From: Gammaproteobacteria bacterium
GTDB taxonomy: Bacteria; Pseudomonadota; Gammaproteobacteria; SZUA-229
Length of the DNA: 64,000 nucleotides
Direction: 5' to 3'
Assembly: GCA_015488885.1 (NCBI GenBank)
Contig: WFMW01000023.1
Location: 44,622-108,621, forward strand
The position numbers and the translations under genes were made by a program. The notes under the pieces are model-generated. The model had not been told where the DNA came from, made no database searches, and worked only from the letters and a program-made list of their open reading frames with translations. Shown here piece by piece: positions 32,458 through 42,054 of this stretch. Each line of letters begins with the position of its first letter. Within the stretch, counting starts at the first letter, position 1.

Positions 32458-33807
32458 CTACCGGCAACCGGCATAGCCGCTTTTATAGCCGGCCTGTTTG
32501 CGTATGCTGAAGGTATCCATTTCTTTACCCCGGTTGTTGATAAAGTGCCCGACCAGGGTATTGCCATTAATATCGATAATTAATGAACCGGCCTGTTTCA
32601 GGCCCACCACATTTGCCGGATGATTTAATGGCCCCTGGCCGACTTGCGAAGAGGAACCCGCCACCACATAGATAGCGCCCTGATGCGGAACATTGCCTGC
32701 CGGTTTAATAAAATCGTGGTTTTTACCATGAATACCGTGTGAGACAATATTTTTCTGGCTGAAAAATTTTGATGACCGGTAGGCGCAGTCCAGCAGATAG
32801 GAACGCTCATAATCATGACTATGCCCGGCAAGCACCACATCCACACCGGCTTTTTCCAGTATCGGTAAAATATGCTCACGCACCTTTATCATCCGCCCAC
32901 CGCTATCATGCGGTTTATCGGAATCATGACTGCCTTTTGTATAAGGCGGATGATGCAGGGCGGCAATCACCCAGCTGCGTTTATTGTGTGCCAGGTCACG
33001 TTGTAACCAGTTCAACATATCGCTCCCCGGCTTCATTGAGCTGGCAGTTGAATCCAGCATCACAAAATGGCTATCGCCATAATCAAAGGCATAATAATTT
33101 TCCGTATGCGAAGCAACCCCGCCTGCTTCGGCTTTCTCAGGCAGGTCAAACAGCTTGAAATACGTCCAGCGGCGTGCGTCATGGTTACCGTATACCGGCC
33201 ATAACACAGTATTACTCAACAAATCTGGGTAGGTATCAAACAGCGCTGCCTGAAACTGGTCATTTGTGCCTGAAGGGTAAGCAAAATCCCCCAGCCCCAG
33301 CCACACATCAGCGGGCGGTAGGCCTTTTCGCGGATGTTTATAGACCCATTGATACATGGCATTACGAACCTGCCGTGCGGTTTTACCGGGCACCCCCGAA
33401 TCACCGATGACCCAGATACGTGTCGCCCGTCGGGTACCCGGCAGCGGCGCGGTTCTAAACCAGTTTTTGTGGTGATTTCCTTCAATAAAACCATCAATAT
33501 CGCCTGCTTTATAATAATAACGGGTATCAGGTTTTAAGCCGAGTATTTTGATGCTATGTTTTTTTACCGCAGACTCTTCCAGCTTAAGTGATTCGAGATA
33601 ATCGGGCTGCTCACCATAACGAACCACCCCCATCGCATGATGATCACTTTGCCAGCGTATAATAATGCTGTTATCCGTCTGTTGCTGAAAATAAGGCGCA
33701 CGATCACCCAATAAAAGACTATCAAGAAAAACAATGGCGTAGTGACTGATAACAAAAATAATCAGTAAAAATACAATCAGTTTGAAAACGCGGCTAAACC
33801 AGTACAT
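32458..33807 (-). CDS. Metallophosphoesterase, purple acid phosphatase-like, membrane-anchored
   Basis: 449 residues. An N-terminal transmembrane helix (KLIVFLLIIFVISHYAIVFL) is followed by a fibronectin III-like domain (IIRWQSDHHAMGVVRYG...LKPDTRYYYKAG) and a calcineurin-type phosphoesterase domain with IGDSGVPG, LGDFAYPSG, YGNHDARR, HHPPYTKG and AGHSHDYER, the five metal motifs in order. The domain order is that of purple acid phosphatases. The catalytic part is probably periplasmic. The ATG at 33807 is used. It is tail-to-tail with the GT9 gene and divergent from the UDP-xylose synthase; its substrate is unknown. Confidence 0.88.
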   Translation of the reverse strand: MYWFSRVFKLIVFLLIIFVISHYAIVFLDSLLLGDRAPYFQQQTDNSIIIRWQSDHHAMGVVRYGEQPDYLESLKLEESAVKKHSIKILGLKPDTRYYYKAGDIDGFIEGNHHKNWFRTAPLPGTRRATRIWVIGDSGVPGKTARQVRNAMYQWVYKHPRKGLPPADVWLGLGDFAYPSGTNDQFQAALFDTYPDLLSNTVLWPVYGNHDARRWTYFKLFDLPEKAEAGGVASHTENYYAFDYGDSHFVMLDSTASSMKPGSDMLNWLQRDLAHNKRSWVIAALHHPPYTKGSHDSDKPHDSGGRMIKVREHILPILEKAGVDVVLAGHSHDYERSYLLDCAYRSSKFFSQKNIVSHGIHGKNHDFIKPAGNVPHQGAIYVVAGSSSQVGQGPLNHPANVVGLKQAGSLIIDINGNTLVGHFINNRGKEMDTFSIRKQAGYKSGYAGCR

Positions 33808-33941
33808 CAATATTTACCTGTATGTCGTTCAAGGTGAGCTTTACACAAACCCGGCTGCATCCAAATTTACTCACAATATGATTATCCTGGGATTATGATA
33901 CAATAATAACAGATCAAAGATACTATATTAGATGAGACTCC

Positions 33942-34883
33942 ATGCACAATAAAAAAATACTGGTAACTGGTGGTGCCGGTTTTCTGGGTTCGCATTTATG
34001 CGAACGTCTGCTTAATGAAGGCAATGAAGTTATTTGCCTGGATAATTTTTTTACCGGCAATAAAGATAATATCCTGCATTTAATCGGCAACCCACGGTTT
34101 GAACTGATGCGTCATGATGTCACCCTGCCGCTGTATATCGAAATTGATGAGATATACAATATGGCCTGCCCGGCTTCCCCCATCCATTACCAGCATGACC
34201 CTGTACAGACCACGAAAACCTGTGTACATGGTGCCATCAATATGCTGGGTCTGGCAAAACGCACCGGGGCAAAAATCCTGCAGGCCTCTACCAGCGAAGT
34301 TTACGGCGACCCGGAAGTGCATCCACAGGTGGAAACCTACTGGGGCCGGGTCAACCCCATCGGTACCCGCTCCTGTTATGACGAAGGCAAACGTTGCGCC
34401 GAAACCCTGTTCTTCGATTACCACCGCCAGCATAACCTGCGCATTAAAGTCGCCCGCATTTTCAATACTTACGGCCCTAATATGCACCCCAACGATGGCC
34501 GCGTGGTCTCCAACTTTATTGTGCAGGCATTACAGAATAAACCGATAACCATTTATGGCAATGGTGAACAGACCCGTTCATTCTGCTATGTGGATAATAT
34601 GATCGATGGCTTTATCCGCCTGATGCATTCAGCCGATGAGATTACCGGCCCGGTAAATCTGGGTAACCCCGGTGAATTTACCATTAAAGAACTCGCAGAA
34701 AAAACCATTGCCATGATCGGTTCAAAATCCGAACTCGTGCATCACCAACTACCACAGGATGACCCGCAACAGCGCAAACCGGACATTAGCATCGCCAGAG
34801 AAAAACTCGGCTGGTCACCGGACATTAAACTCGACGATGGTCTGGAAAAAACTATTGCCTATTTCAGAAACATCGTGCAGTAG
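33942..34883 (+). CDS. uxs: UDP-glucuronate decarboxylase (UDP-xylose synthase)
   Basis: 313-residue extended SDR. The NAD motif GGAGFLG is at residues 10-16, and the catalytic Y146 and K150 lie in SCYDEGKR; also typical are [17 protein letters not shown] and [11 protein letters not shown]. The enzyme oxidises and decarboxylates UDP-glucuronate to UDP-xylose. It heads a run of glycosyltransferase genes, suggesting that xylose or a derivative is put into the LPS. No UDP-glucose dehydrogenase is in the window, so UDP-glucuronate must come from elsewhere. Confidence 0.94.
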   Translation: MHNKKILVTGGAGFLGSHLCERLLNEGNEVICLDNFFTGNKDNILHLIGNPRFELMRHDVTLPLYIEIDEIYNMACPASPIHYQHDPVQTTKTCVHGAINMLGLAKRTGAKILQASTSEVYGDPEVHPQVETYWGRVNPIGTRSCYDEGKRCAETLFFDYHRQHNLRIKVARIFNTYGPNMHPNDGRVVSNFIVQALQNKPITIYGNGEQTRSFCYVDNMIDGFIRLMHSADEITGPVNLGNPGEFTIKELAEKTIAMIGSKSELVHHQLPQDDPQQRKPDISIAREKLGWSPDIKLDDGLEKTIAYFRNIVQ

Positions 34884-34899
34884 TCCATCCACTTGTGTT

Positions 34900-35676
34900 A
34901 TGCCAAAAATCAGTGCCTGCATTATTTCTTTTAATGAAGAAAAAAAGATTGAAGACTGTCTGAAAAGCTTGCAGAGTGTGGTGGATGAAATTATTGTTGT
35001 TGATTCATTAAGCAGCGATAACACGGTAAAAATTGCCGAACTTTATACCGATAAAATTTTCCATCAGAAGTTTCTCGGCCATATCGAACAGAAAAATCTG
35101 GCCATAGAAAAAGCAAGCCATGACTGGATTTTAAGCCTGGACTGTGATGAGCGACTGTCCGAACAATTACAACAATCCATCCTTACGATTAAGGATAACC
35201 TGGCAAGAGCGGATGCTTATCAGATGCCGCGCAAAACCTTTTATATTTATCGCTGGTTAAACCACTGCTGGTATCCAGACCTTAAAACCCGCCTGTTCAA
35301 TCGCAATACTTCTTATTGGGGCGGTACCAATCCACACGACCATATTATTACCAATGGGAACAATATCGTACGCCTTAAGGGTGACATTTATCATTATTCA
35401 TTCGACAGCATATCCGACCATTTGAAAACCATCGACAGTTTCACTGAAATCGGTGCCAGCGAAATTGTTCGAAAAAATAAAACAGTCACTGTATTCACGC
35501 CTGTCACCCATGCAAGCTGGACATTTTTTAAACTCTACCTGTTTAAACTCGGTTTTCTTGATGGCTTTGCCGGTTTTGTGGTCTCGGCACTGTCCTATAT
35601 GCATGTGTTTATCAAATACAGTAAGGCATATATTAAATACCGGCAGATAAAAAACAAACCGGCTACAGACAAATGA
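34900..35676 (+). CDS. GT2-family glycosyltransferase (WaaE/KdtX-like)
   Basis: 258 residues from the ATG at 34900. It opens ISACIISFNEEKKIEDCLKSL with the GT2 nucleotide site EIIVVDSLSSDNTV and has WILSLDCDERLS in place of the DXD. The C-terminus FFKLYLFKLGFLDGFAGFVV and SYMHVFIKYSKAYIKY matches the WaaE/KdtX group, which adds a beta-1,4-glucose to heptose I of the LPS core. It follows uxs by 16 bp and overlaps the GT4 gene by 4 bp. Confidence 0.88.
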   Translation: MPKISACIISFNEEKKIEDCLKSLQSVVDEIIVVDSLSSDNTVKIAELYTDKIFHQKFLGHIEQKNLAIEKASHDWILSLDCDERLSEQLQQSILTIKDNLARADAYQMPRKTFYIYRWLNHCWYPDLKTRLFNRNTSYWGGTNPHDHIITNGNNIVRLKGDIYHYSFDSISDHLKTIDSFTEIGASEIVRKNKTVTVFTPVTHASWTFFKLYLFKLGFLDGFAGFVVSALSYMHVFIKYSKAYIKYRQIKNKPATDK

Positions 35677-36821
35677 ATATTCTTGAACTGTGCCTGTCAG
35701 CAGGACTGGGCGGTCTCGAACTCTATGTCTATCGCACAGCAGAAGCATTACAGAATAAGCATATTGCTGTCCTTACCGTGTTAAGCCCGCACAGTAAACT
35801 CGCTGATTATTTTCAACAGAATTCCACGATAAAAATAAAATACCTGCATCGCCATAACAACCCTCTGCCATTACGCAATGCAAAAAAACTGGCCAGAATC
35901 ATTGATAAAAACAACATCGATGTAATCCATATGCACTGGGGAAAAGACCTGCCACTGGCCGCTTTTGCCAAAGCTTTTTCAAAACGGAAACCGGCACTGG
36001 TTTATACCCGACAGATGATGATAACTCGGAAAAAAGACGATATTTATCATAACTTCCTCTACAAACAGATGGATTTAATGCTGACCATTACCCGCGAGCT
36101 GGAATTATTATGTAAACAGTATATTCCACGCCATGCCAGTAAAATCACAACTTTATATTATGGTGTCAAAGCACCTGCTGAATGGCTTGATAAAAAAGCG
36201 ATTCAGCAACAGCGCAATGAACTCGGATCTTCGACAGATGCTTTTATTGTTGGCCTTATCGGACGACTGGAAGAAAGCAAGGGACAGCATTTACTGATTG
36301 ACGCTGTTTCCCAGGCAAAACAACATCAGCAAACCATCAGCGCATTGATTGTCGGCCATGAAATGCACACCGGTTATCGTGATCAGCTCAAACAACAGGC
36401 ACAATCTCTGGGTATTTCAGCACAGATAAATTTTTTAGACTTTAGTAACAAGCCACAACAACTGATGCAGTTATGTGACGTGGTTGTACTGGCTTCGGGC
36501 GAAGAAACCTTTGGCCTGGTACTGGCAGAAGCGATGCGGGCAGGCGTAGCTGTCATCGGTAGCAATAAAGGCGGCGTTCCAGAGATTATCAGCCACGAAG
36601 ACAGCGGATTATTATTTGCAAGCGGTAACAGCAATAGCCTGTACCAGCAGATTGAACGACTTTATCTTGACCCGGGCTTAAAAAAAATACTGGCAGAAAA
36701 TGGTAGAGCTAAAGCAGATAAAGCATTTAATAATGACCATCACTTTGCCATGCTTGAACAACATTTGAGAACAATTAATCACCCACAGTTAATCACCCAC
36801 AAAAATAATAAACTAATATGA
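35673..36821 (+). CDS. GT4-family glycosyltransferase
   Basis: 382-residue GT-B fold enzyme. The N-terminus ILELCLSAGLGGLELYVYRT binds acceptor, and the C-terminal part holds the donor site: GLIGRLEESKGQHLLIDAV and the EX7E motif in EETFGLVLAEAMRAGVAVIG. Donor and acceptor sugars cannot be read from sequence. It overlaps the GT2 gene at the start (ATGA) and the following GT9 gene at the end (ATGA), so three transferases are translationally coupled. Confidence 0.88.
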   Translation: MNILELCLSAGLGGLELYVYRTAEALQNKHIAVLTVLSPHSKLADYFQQNSTIKIKYLHRHNNPLPLRNAKKLARIIDKNNIDVIHMHWGKDLPLAAFAKAFSKRKPALVYTRQMMITRKKDDIYHNFLYKQMDLMLTITRELELLCKQYIPRHASKITTLYYGVKAPAEWLDKKAIQQQRNELGSSTDAFIVGLIGRLEESKGQHLLIDAVSQAKQHQQTISALIVGHEMHTGYRDQLKQQAQSLGISAQINFLDFSNKPQQLMQLCDVVVLASGEETFGLVLAEAMRAGVAVIGSNKGGVPEIISHEDSGLLFASGNSNSLYQQIERLYLDPGLKKILAENGRAKADKAFNNDHHFAMLEQHLRTINHPQLITHKNNKLI

Positions 36822-37831
36822 AATTCTGGTTCCACCGCGGCGTATGGGCACGCAAAAATGCTGAAAATAAAATCAAGAATCTGACCAGAGCGGATATAAA
36901 AAGCATTGCTATTATCCGGCATGCCGCATTAGGCGATATGGTTTTAACCCGAAGCTTTATTATTGAGGCAAGAAAAGCCTTCCCGAATGCTAAAATTACC
37001 CTTAGTGTAGTCAGTAATTATACCCGTGGTTTGCCTGATGATCTTGTGGATAGAGTACATATTGTTTCCGGCTCTGACCAGGCAGAAACATCATTTCTTG
37101 AACAGCTAAAACAAATTAAAACGCTGGGCTATCATGATTTTATTTTTGATCTGGCGACATCAAATCGCTCCATCAAGATTTGTTTGCTGAATAAAGCCCT
37201 GCTAAAAATAGGTTTCCCCTACCGCCAAATACAGGCACGGCTTATTTATGATATTGCAATTTGTCGAAGTGACCTCAACTTTGAAGTCGCTGATATGTTA
37301 AATCAGCTACATATTTTTGGTGTAAAAACGTCCTACCCACATCAATATAATATGCCGGGCACTGCCATAAACCGAGAACGGCCCTATATTATTTATTTTA
37401 CCGGTGCATCGGTACAGGTTAAGTGCTGGCCAGCCGAGCGTTTTACTGAACTGATAAAAAAAATGGCCGCCGAATATCCTCAGCATGACCATTTGATCCT
37501 GGAGGGTATTCTGCCATGGGAAAAAGACTATGTGGAACAGATTTTTACCCCTGTTAATAACCTGAAGAATATTTCATTAATTAAAGCTGACACGGTTGAA
37601 GAAACTACTTCACTGATAATGGGCGCAAATCTTCTGGTCGCAAATGATACGGGGATCCGGCATCTGGCCATTGTCTCAGGCACACCGACAGTAGGAATAT
37701 TTTTTGGTGATCCATACCGTTACTGGCCGCGATATAATATACACGAAGTTGCTTTACCTGAGACTGATGGGCCACCTGACGTTAATGAGGTTTATGCCAT
37801 GTGCAATAAAATACTAGTACACGCTGATTAA
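36818..37831 (+). CDS. GT9-family glycosyltransferase (heptosyltransferase-like), 2
   Basis: 337 residues. A basic N-terminal segment (FWFHRGVWARKNAENKIKNL) precedes the GT9 motif SIAIIRHAALGDMVLTRSFI. The donor site is LLVANDTGIRHLAIVSGTPTVGIFFG. It is overlapped by the GT4 gene (4 bp) and is 7 bp from the next GT9 gene. GT9 transferases use ADP-heptose as donor (WaaC, WaaF, WaaQ), but the diversity in this cluster suggests other donors may be used. Confidence 0.85.
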   Translation: MKFWFHRGVWARKNAENKIKNLTRADIKSIAIIRHAALGDMVLTRSFIIEARKAFPNAKITLSVVSNYTRGLPDDLVDRVHIVSGSDQAETSFLEQLKQIKTLGYHDFIFDLATSNRSIKICLLNKALLKIGFPYRQIQARLIYDIAICRSDLNFEVADMLNQLHIFGVKTSYPHQYNMPGTAINRERPYIIYFTGASVQVKCWPAERFTELIKKMAAEYPQHDHLILEGILPWEKDYVEQIFTPVNNLKNISLIKADTVEETTSLIMGANLLVANDTGIRHLAIVSGTPTVGIFFGDPYRYWPRYNIHEVALPETDGPPDVNEVYAMCNKILVHAD

Positions 37832-37838
37832 ATTTTTG

Positions 37839-38921
37839 ATGACCTGTATATTAATGAATATCAAATCTCTTCTGATACATCTACTTTCCAGAAAAAAATA
37901 TAAGGGCAACTTTAACCCTGCATCATTCAGAAAAATTCTGATCATACGTCCCGCAAAAATCGGCGACACCATCTGCATGTTTCCTCTTATCAGAGAACTG
38001 AAAAAAGCGATCCCATCCGCCAATATTGATATTTACGCAGGCATTCATAACAATTTTATGTTTAAAAATGTTACACAGGTTAACAGCATTTACACAAAAT
38101 ACAGGAAGCGTAACAAGATAAAAACCCTTATTGATTTACTAAAAATGCGTCATAATAAATACGATCTTATTATTGACACTATGGAGTTACGATTAGGCAA
38201 TATTATAAAACTTCTTTTTATTAACGCAAAATGGATGATTGCTAATAATGAAAACAATCGTTATCAAATAAACCCTGACGATCTTTATCTTTATTATCTA
38301 ACTAATCCGTATAAAAAAAAACATGTGTCTGATAAGTTAACTGAACTGCTTGACCTTCTGGATATAAGGGGTTACGACAACACAATGGAACTCAAGCTTG
38401 ACCAGCACTCCATCAATTATGCCCAGGCTTTCCTCAAGCCCTATCATGGGTTTAATTTTATTGGGCTGAATGCGGATACCAGTGATCTGGACCGGTCGCT
38501 CACCGACTCCGATATCATCGACATGTGTCAACAATTAACAAAAAAAACATACAACACCAGAATTCTGCTGTTTTGCTCGCGCAAGCGACAGGAATATATG
38601 AAAAGCCTGATTAGAACATCCCAACTTGAACACGTAATACTGGAACAGGGTTCAAAAAATATTTTTGATGCTGCTGCCCTGGTTAATTTTATGAAGGTAA
38701 TCGTATCACCTGATACCTGTTTTATTCATATTGCATCGGCGCTAAACATACCTACTGTAGGTATCTATCAAAATAACCCTGAACATATAAAAGCATGGGC
38801 ACCAAAAAGCCAGGCGAACATTATCATACAGCCTGAAAAGAGAGGGAATAATATACGAGGATTCAGTATTAATGAAACAGTTACTGCTACCATACAACTG
38901 TTAGACGCTTATTCTGATTAA
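37839..38921 (+). CDS. GT9-family glycosyltransferase (heptosyltransferase-like), 3
   Basis: 360 residues from the ATG at 37839; another ATG five codons later is possible. It has FRKILIIRPAKIGDTICMFPL for the acceptor side and VIVSPDTCFIHIASALNIPTVGIY for the donor side, with a cysteine replacing the usual glycine in PDTG. It is AT-richer and more lysine- and asparagine-rich than its neighbours. Its stop codon overlaps that of the convergent methyltransferase. Confidence 0.83.
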   Translation: MTCILMNIKSLLIHLLSRKKYKGNFNPASFRKILIIRPAKIGDTICMFPLIRELKKAIPSANIDIYAGIHNNFMFKNVTQVNSIYTKYRKRNKIKTLIDLLKMRHNKYDLIIDTMELRLGNIIKLLFINAKWMIANNENNRYQINPDDLYLYYLTNPYKKKHVSDKLTELLDLLDIRGYDNTMELKLDQHSINYAQAFLKPYHGFNFIGLNADTSDLDRSLTDSDIIDMCQQLTKKTYNTRILLFCSRKRQEYMKSLIRTSQLEHVILEQGSKNIFDAAALVNFMKVIVSPDTCFIHIASALNIPTVGIYQNNPEHIKAWAPKSQANIIIQPEKRGNNIRGFSINETVTATIQLLDAYSD

Positions 38922-39439
38922 TCTTCCTTCACCACCTGAAGATCAATATAAATATTTCTTGCAGGCATATTAAAAGCATAACGCTCCCATTTTTCATAAC
39001 CGAACAGTCCTGCAATCAACCTTGCGCGCATACTGCCAAGTACCGCACCAAAATTTACCCGCCTGCTGATAAGCTGATATTTTCCAGTACGGTCACCAAG
39101 ATAACCGTTACCCGTTATCGCATCAGTAAAAAATAGAGATAAATGCCTGACATGCGTAAGGTCGGCCCATGAATTGGATGATGAAAAATGAGGGGTTTCA
39201 ATATGAACCGTTGCATTATGACTGGCAATCCTGTGTATCTCACTAAAAAAACCAACCTGATCATTAATATGCTCGATAACATGATTAATTCTAATATAAT
39301 CATAAGAGTTATCTTCAACTGGCCAGGGGAACTTTTCCAGATCCCAGACGATATCAACACCTGGCCAGTCAAAAAGATCAATACCGGTAAACGACTGGTC
39401 CTTGCTTTTACCACAGCCTACATCAAGCTTGCGTGACAT
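38918..39439 (-). CDS. Class I SAM-dependent methyltransferase
   Basis: 173 residues from the ATG at 39439. The SAM motif is KLDVGCGKSKDQSFTGIDLF, with DYIRINHVIEHI matching the motif of sugar-modifying Methyltransf_11 enzymes. It lies inside a glycosyltransferase cluster but on the opposite strand. O-methylation of an LPS sugar is the likely role (inferred from position). It shares 4 bp with the stop of GT9 number 3. Confidence 0.8.
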   Translation of the reverse strand: MSRKLDVGCGKSKDQSFTGIDLFDWPGVDIVWDLEKFPWPVEDNSYDYIRINHVIEHINDQVGFFSEIHRIASHNATVHIETPHFSSSNSWADLTHVRHLSLFFTDAITGNGYLGDRTGKYQLISRRVNFGAVLGSMRARLIAGLFGYEKWERYAFNMPARNIYIDLQVVKED

Positions 39440-39529
39440 TCTTTCTACCAACCTGTATACATAAAATATTAGCGACGTTAGACCATACTGGAAATTTCCA
39501 GGATTTGAACAAAGGCATATTTATCACCC

Positions 39530-39916
39530 TTAGTACTTCTCATATGACTTTTCTTCAACAAAATCAGAGCCGAGCTTGAGGTTGATTTCCCGCTTAATCT
39601 CACTCCGCCGATCATTTGTTATATAGACAGACCTTGCCAGTTCAATAAATTTTTCATCATACCGTTTCCTGGCTTCCCTGTCACGAATATCATCTTCAAT
39701 CACCCACAACTGTTCATTAACCTGCTTCAACGCGGCAATTTCCTTTGCAACCACATCAGGATCAAAAGCCAGCTTCTCAAGTAAACGGTTAAGCGTATCC
39801 AGCTCCTTGATAATATTGCGCTGTTTTTCACTGTTGTTGATTCGCACCTTTTTAATTTCAAGAATAGTGATTTTGTCAAAAAATTCGCCAATGGAAATTT
39901 CTACATTTACGTTCAT
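39530..39916 (-). CDS. DUF6165 family protein
   Basis: 128-residue, helical, charged protein with NVEISIGEFFDKITILEIKKVRI at the start, VNEQLWVIEDDIRDREA in the middle and FIELARSVYITNDRRSEIKR and VEEKSYEKY at the end. This is the DUF6165 family, found beside LPS and glycan transferase genes in proteobacteria; its function is unknown. It is divergent from GT9 number 4 with only 41 bp between starts. It could be a partner or scaffold of a glycosyltransferase. Confidence 0.78.
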   Translation of the reverse strand: MNVNVEISIGEFFDKITILEIKKVRINNSEKQRNIIKELDTLNRLLEKLAFDPDVVAKEIAALKQVNEQLWVIEDDIRDREARKRYDEKFIELARSVYITNDRRSEIKREINLKLGSDFVEEKSYEKY

Positions 39917-39957
39917 GATATAATTTTAGCAATTCAAAAGACCCCATTATACTAGAA

Positions 39958-40974
39958 ATGAATATTCTTGCTGTCAGAATTGGCCGCGTCGGTGACACCG
40001 TTATGCTGACCCCGGCACTTTCCGCATTGATTCAGTATTATCCTGATACCAGCATCACACTTATCACCAGCCCGACAGGTAAACACCTGCTCAATGACTT
40101 TCACCCCAATATTGTTGATATCTGGTCATGGAATCGCAGCGGCCTGCTTAAACCCCTGTTTGACAAAATAAAGCTCCGCCGTCAATTATCCCTGCATCAT
40201 TTTGATAAAATTTTCTGTTTTGATACCAGCCCGCGTATTGCTGCCCTGTTTTCAAGCTATAAAAATAATTTTTTCTGGTTTCAGGGCTCAAATGAATTCA
40301 AACATTGCGCCAAACACTATCTGGATTTTGTTGCCGAAGCCTGCCACCAGCCAGTTTTATCGCTCTACAACAATCTTCCGGTAAAACCTGCTGATAACGA
40401 AAAGGTTGTCAGGGAATTAAAAAACAATGGCATCGAAGCAGATGATATTGTCATTATATTTCACCCTACATTTAGCGGCTTTTCTAAATCTGGTCTACGC
40501 AAAAAACAGGCACGATTGCGCAAACTCTGGCCAACACAAAATTATGGCGAGCTGGGTAACCGGCTTTCGCAACTGAGACTGGCTAGCAAGCGAAAGATAA
40601 ACGTTCTTATGGTATTACTACCGGCTGAAATGGCCTATGGGAAAACCATTGTTGAACAAAGCAAAAATACTATTCGACTTTTGCCATCAAAATCCACCTT
40701 TGAACGTTATAAAGCCATGTTAAAACGCGCTGATCTACTGGTTACCCCGGATTCTGGTCCCATGCATCTTGCCTCCGCGCTGGATACACGTATTATTGCT
40801 TTCTTTTCCATGAAAGACCCCGGTGACTGTGGCCCCTATATGCCAGCAGATAAATTTATGATATTACGTACAGAGGATACCGCAACACCTGAGCAAGGTG
40901 TTGCCGCCATTGATGTGGACAGCGTATTTACAGCCTGTACAAACATGCTGGCGGAAATTGAAAAGACAGATTAA
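39958..40974 (+). CDS. GT9-family glycosyltransferase (heptosyltransferase-like), 4
   Basis: 338 residues. It has NILAVRIGRVGDTVMLTPALSAL at the start and ADLLVTPDSGPMHLASALDTRIIAFFS at the donor site, with the insert FSGFSKSGLRKKQARLRKLW in the C-terminal half. It is divergent from the DUF6165 gene and 57 bp upstream of GT9 number 5. Confidence 0.85.
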   Translation: MNILAVRIGRVGDTVMLTPALSALIQYYPDTSITLITSPTGKHLLNDFHPNIVDIWSWNRSGLLKPLFDKIKLRRQLSLHHFDKIFCFDTSPRIAALFSSYKNNFFWFQGSNEFKHCAKHYLDFVAEACHQPVLSLYNNLPVKPADNEKVVRELKNNGIEADDIVIIFHPTFSGFSKSGLRKKQARLRKLWPTQNYGELGNRLSQLRLASKRKINVLMVLLPAEMAYGKTIVEQSKNTIRLLPSKSTFERYKAMLKRADLLVTPDSGPMHLASALDTRIIAFFSMKDPGDCGPYMPADKFMILRTEDTATPEQGVAAIDVDSVFTACTNMLAEIEKTD

Positions 40975-41031
40975 ACCTGAACCGTGATATGGATTCCCGC
41001 TCAGAATATGGCACAGGGTAAAAAATAATTC

Positions 41032-42054
41032 ATGCAGAAAATACTTGTTATACGCAATGATAAACTCGGTGATTTTATGCTTGCCTGGCCAGCCCTGTCC
41101 CTGTTAAAACGTCAATACCCCGACACACAGATCACTGTACTTATTCCTGCTTATACCAGACCCATGGCAGAAATATGCCCGTGGATAGACAATATTATTA
41201 TTGATGACCAGCATCATGGTTGCCTGGCTGATGCCAGACATCTAGCAAAAAAAATTCGTGCCTGTCATTTTAATATTTCAATCTCATTATTTCTGCAAAC
41301 CCGTACTACGCTGGCATTATGGCTGGCACGCCTGCCACAACGTTTTGGCCCGGCCAGCAAACCGGCACAACTGTTTCTCAACAGACGGCTCCGCCAGCGG
41401 CGATCTTTATCACTGAAACCGGAGTATCAATACAATACCGATCTGGTTAGATATTTTATCAGCCGTAATGGCGATACCGTTAAAGATGAGCAACAGCCAC
41501 CTTATTTACAGTTTGACCGGCAGGAAATAAGTACGCTCAGGCAAACCTACCGCGCACAATATACAATTGATAGCCACACCCGGCTTGTTTTTATTCACCC
41601 CGGCAATGGTGGCTCGGCGGTTAACCTGTCCATCACGCAGTTTGCCGAACTGGCGCATCGAATCAATGAAAAATGCCCCGTCCATTTTGTGCTTACCGCT
41701 GGCCCGGATGAAAAGCAGAGTGCCCTGGAACTGTCAGCAAAAATCGAGGAAATTGATCATAGTATTTATCACTCTACTAACGGGCTGATAAATTTTGCTA
41801 AATTTATCAGTATCTGTGATTTGTTTATCAGTGGTTCCACCGGCCCGCTGCATATAGCCGGTGCGCTCAATGTCAATACCGCCGCTTTTTACCCGGCCAG
41901 GCGTTCAGCTACCGCATTACGCTGGCAAACGATGAATGAAGAGAATAAACGTATTTATTTCAGCCCGGAGAAATATACCGGTGAGCAGGATATGGCTTTA
42001 CTAGACATGGACAAATGTGCAGATAAAATATCTGATTTTTTGAAAGGGTATTGA
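41032..42054 (+). CDS. GT9-family glycosyltransferase (heptosyltransferase-like), 5
   Basis: 340 residues with KILVIRNDKLGDFMLAWPALSLL and DLFISGSTGPLHIAGALNVNTAAFYP. The NDKLGDFML start resembles the group of heptosyltransferases that act on the outer part of the core, but specificity cannot be assigned. It ends the LPS block; the following 394 bp hold no gene. Confidence 0.85.
   Translation: MQKILVIRNDKLGDFMLAWPALSLLKRQYPDTQITVLIPAYTRPMAEICPWIDNIIIDDQHHGCLADARHLAKKIRACHFNISISLFLQTRTTLALWLARLPQRFGPASKPAQLFLNRRLRQRRSLSLKPEYQYNTDLVRYFISRNGDTVKDEQQPPYLQFDRQEISTLRQTYRAQYTIDSHTRLVFIHPGNGGSAVNLSITQFAELAHRINEKCPVHFVLTAGPDEKQSALELSAKIEEIDHSIYHSTNGLINFAKFISICDLFISGSTGPLHIAGALNVNTAAFYPARRSATALRWQTMNEENKRIYFSPEKYTGEQDMALLDMDKCADKISDFLKGY

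Noticed and set aside
32458..33807. Lipid A or LPS phosphatase tied to the sugar locus
   Set aside because: Its fibronectin-phosphoesterase layout is that of purple acid phosphatases, and position alone does not support an LPS substrate.
38786..38921. Frameshift at the junction of GT9 number 3 and the convergent methyltransferase
   Set aside because: Both proteins end with plausible C-termini; the 4-bp stop overlap is an ordinary convergent arrangement.
33942..42054. Capsule or O-antigen biosynthesis cluster
   Set aside because: No polymerase, flippase, ABC export or initiating phosphotransferase gene is present; the genes fit LPS core assembly better.
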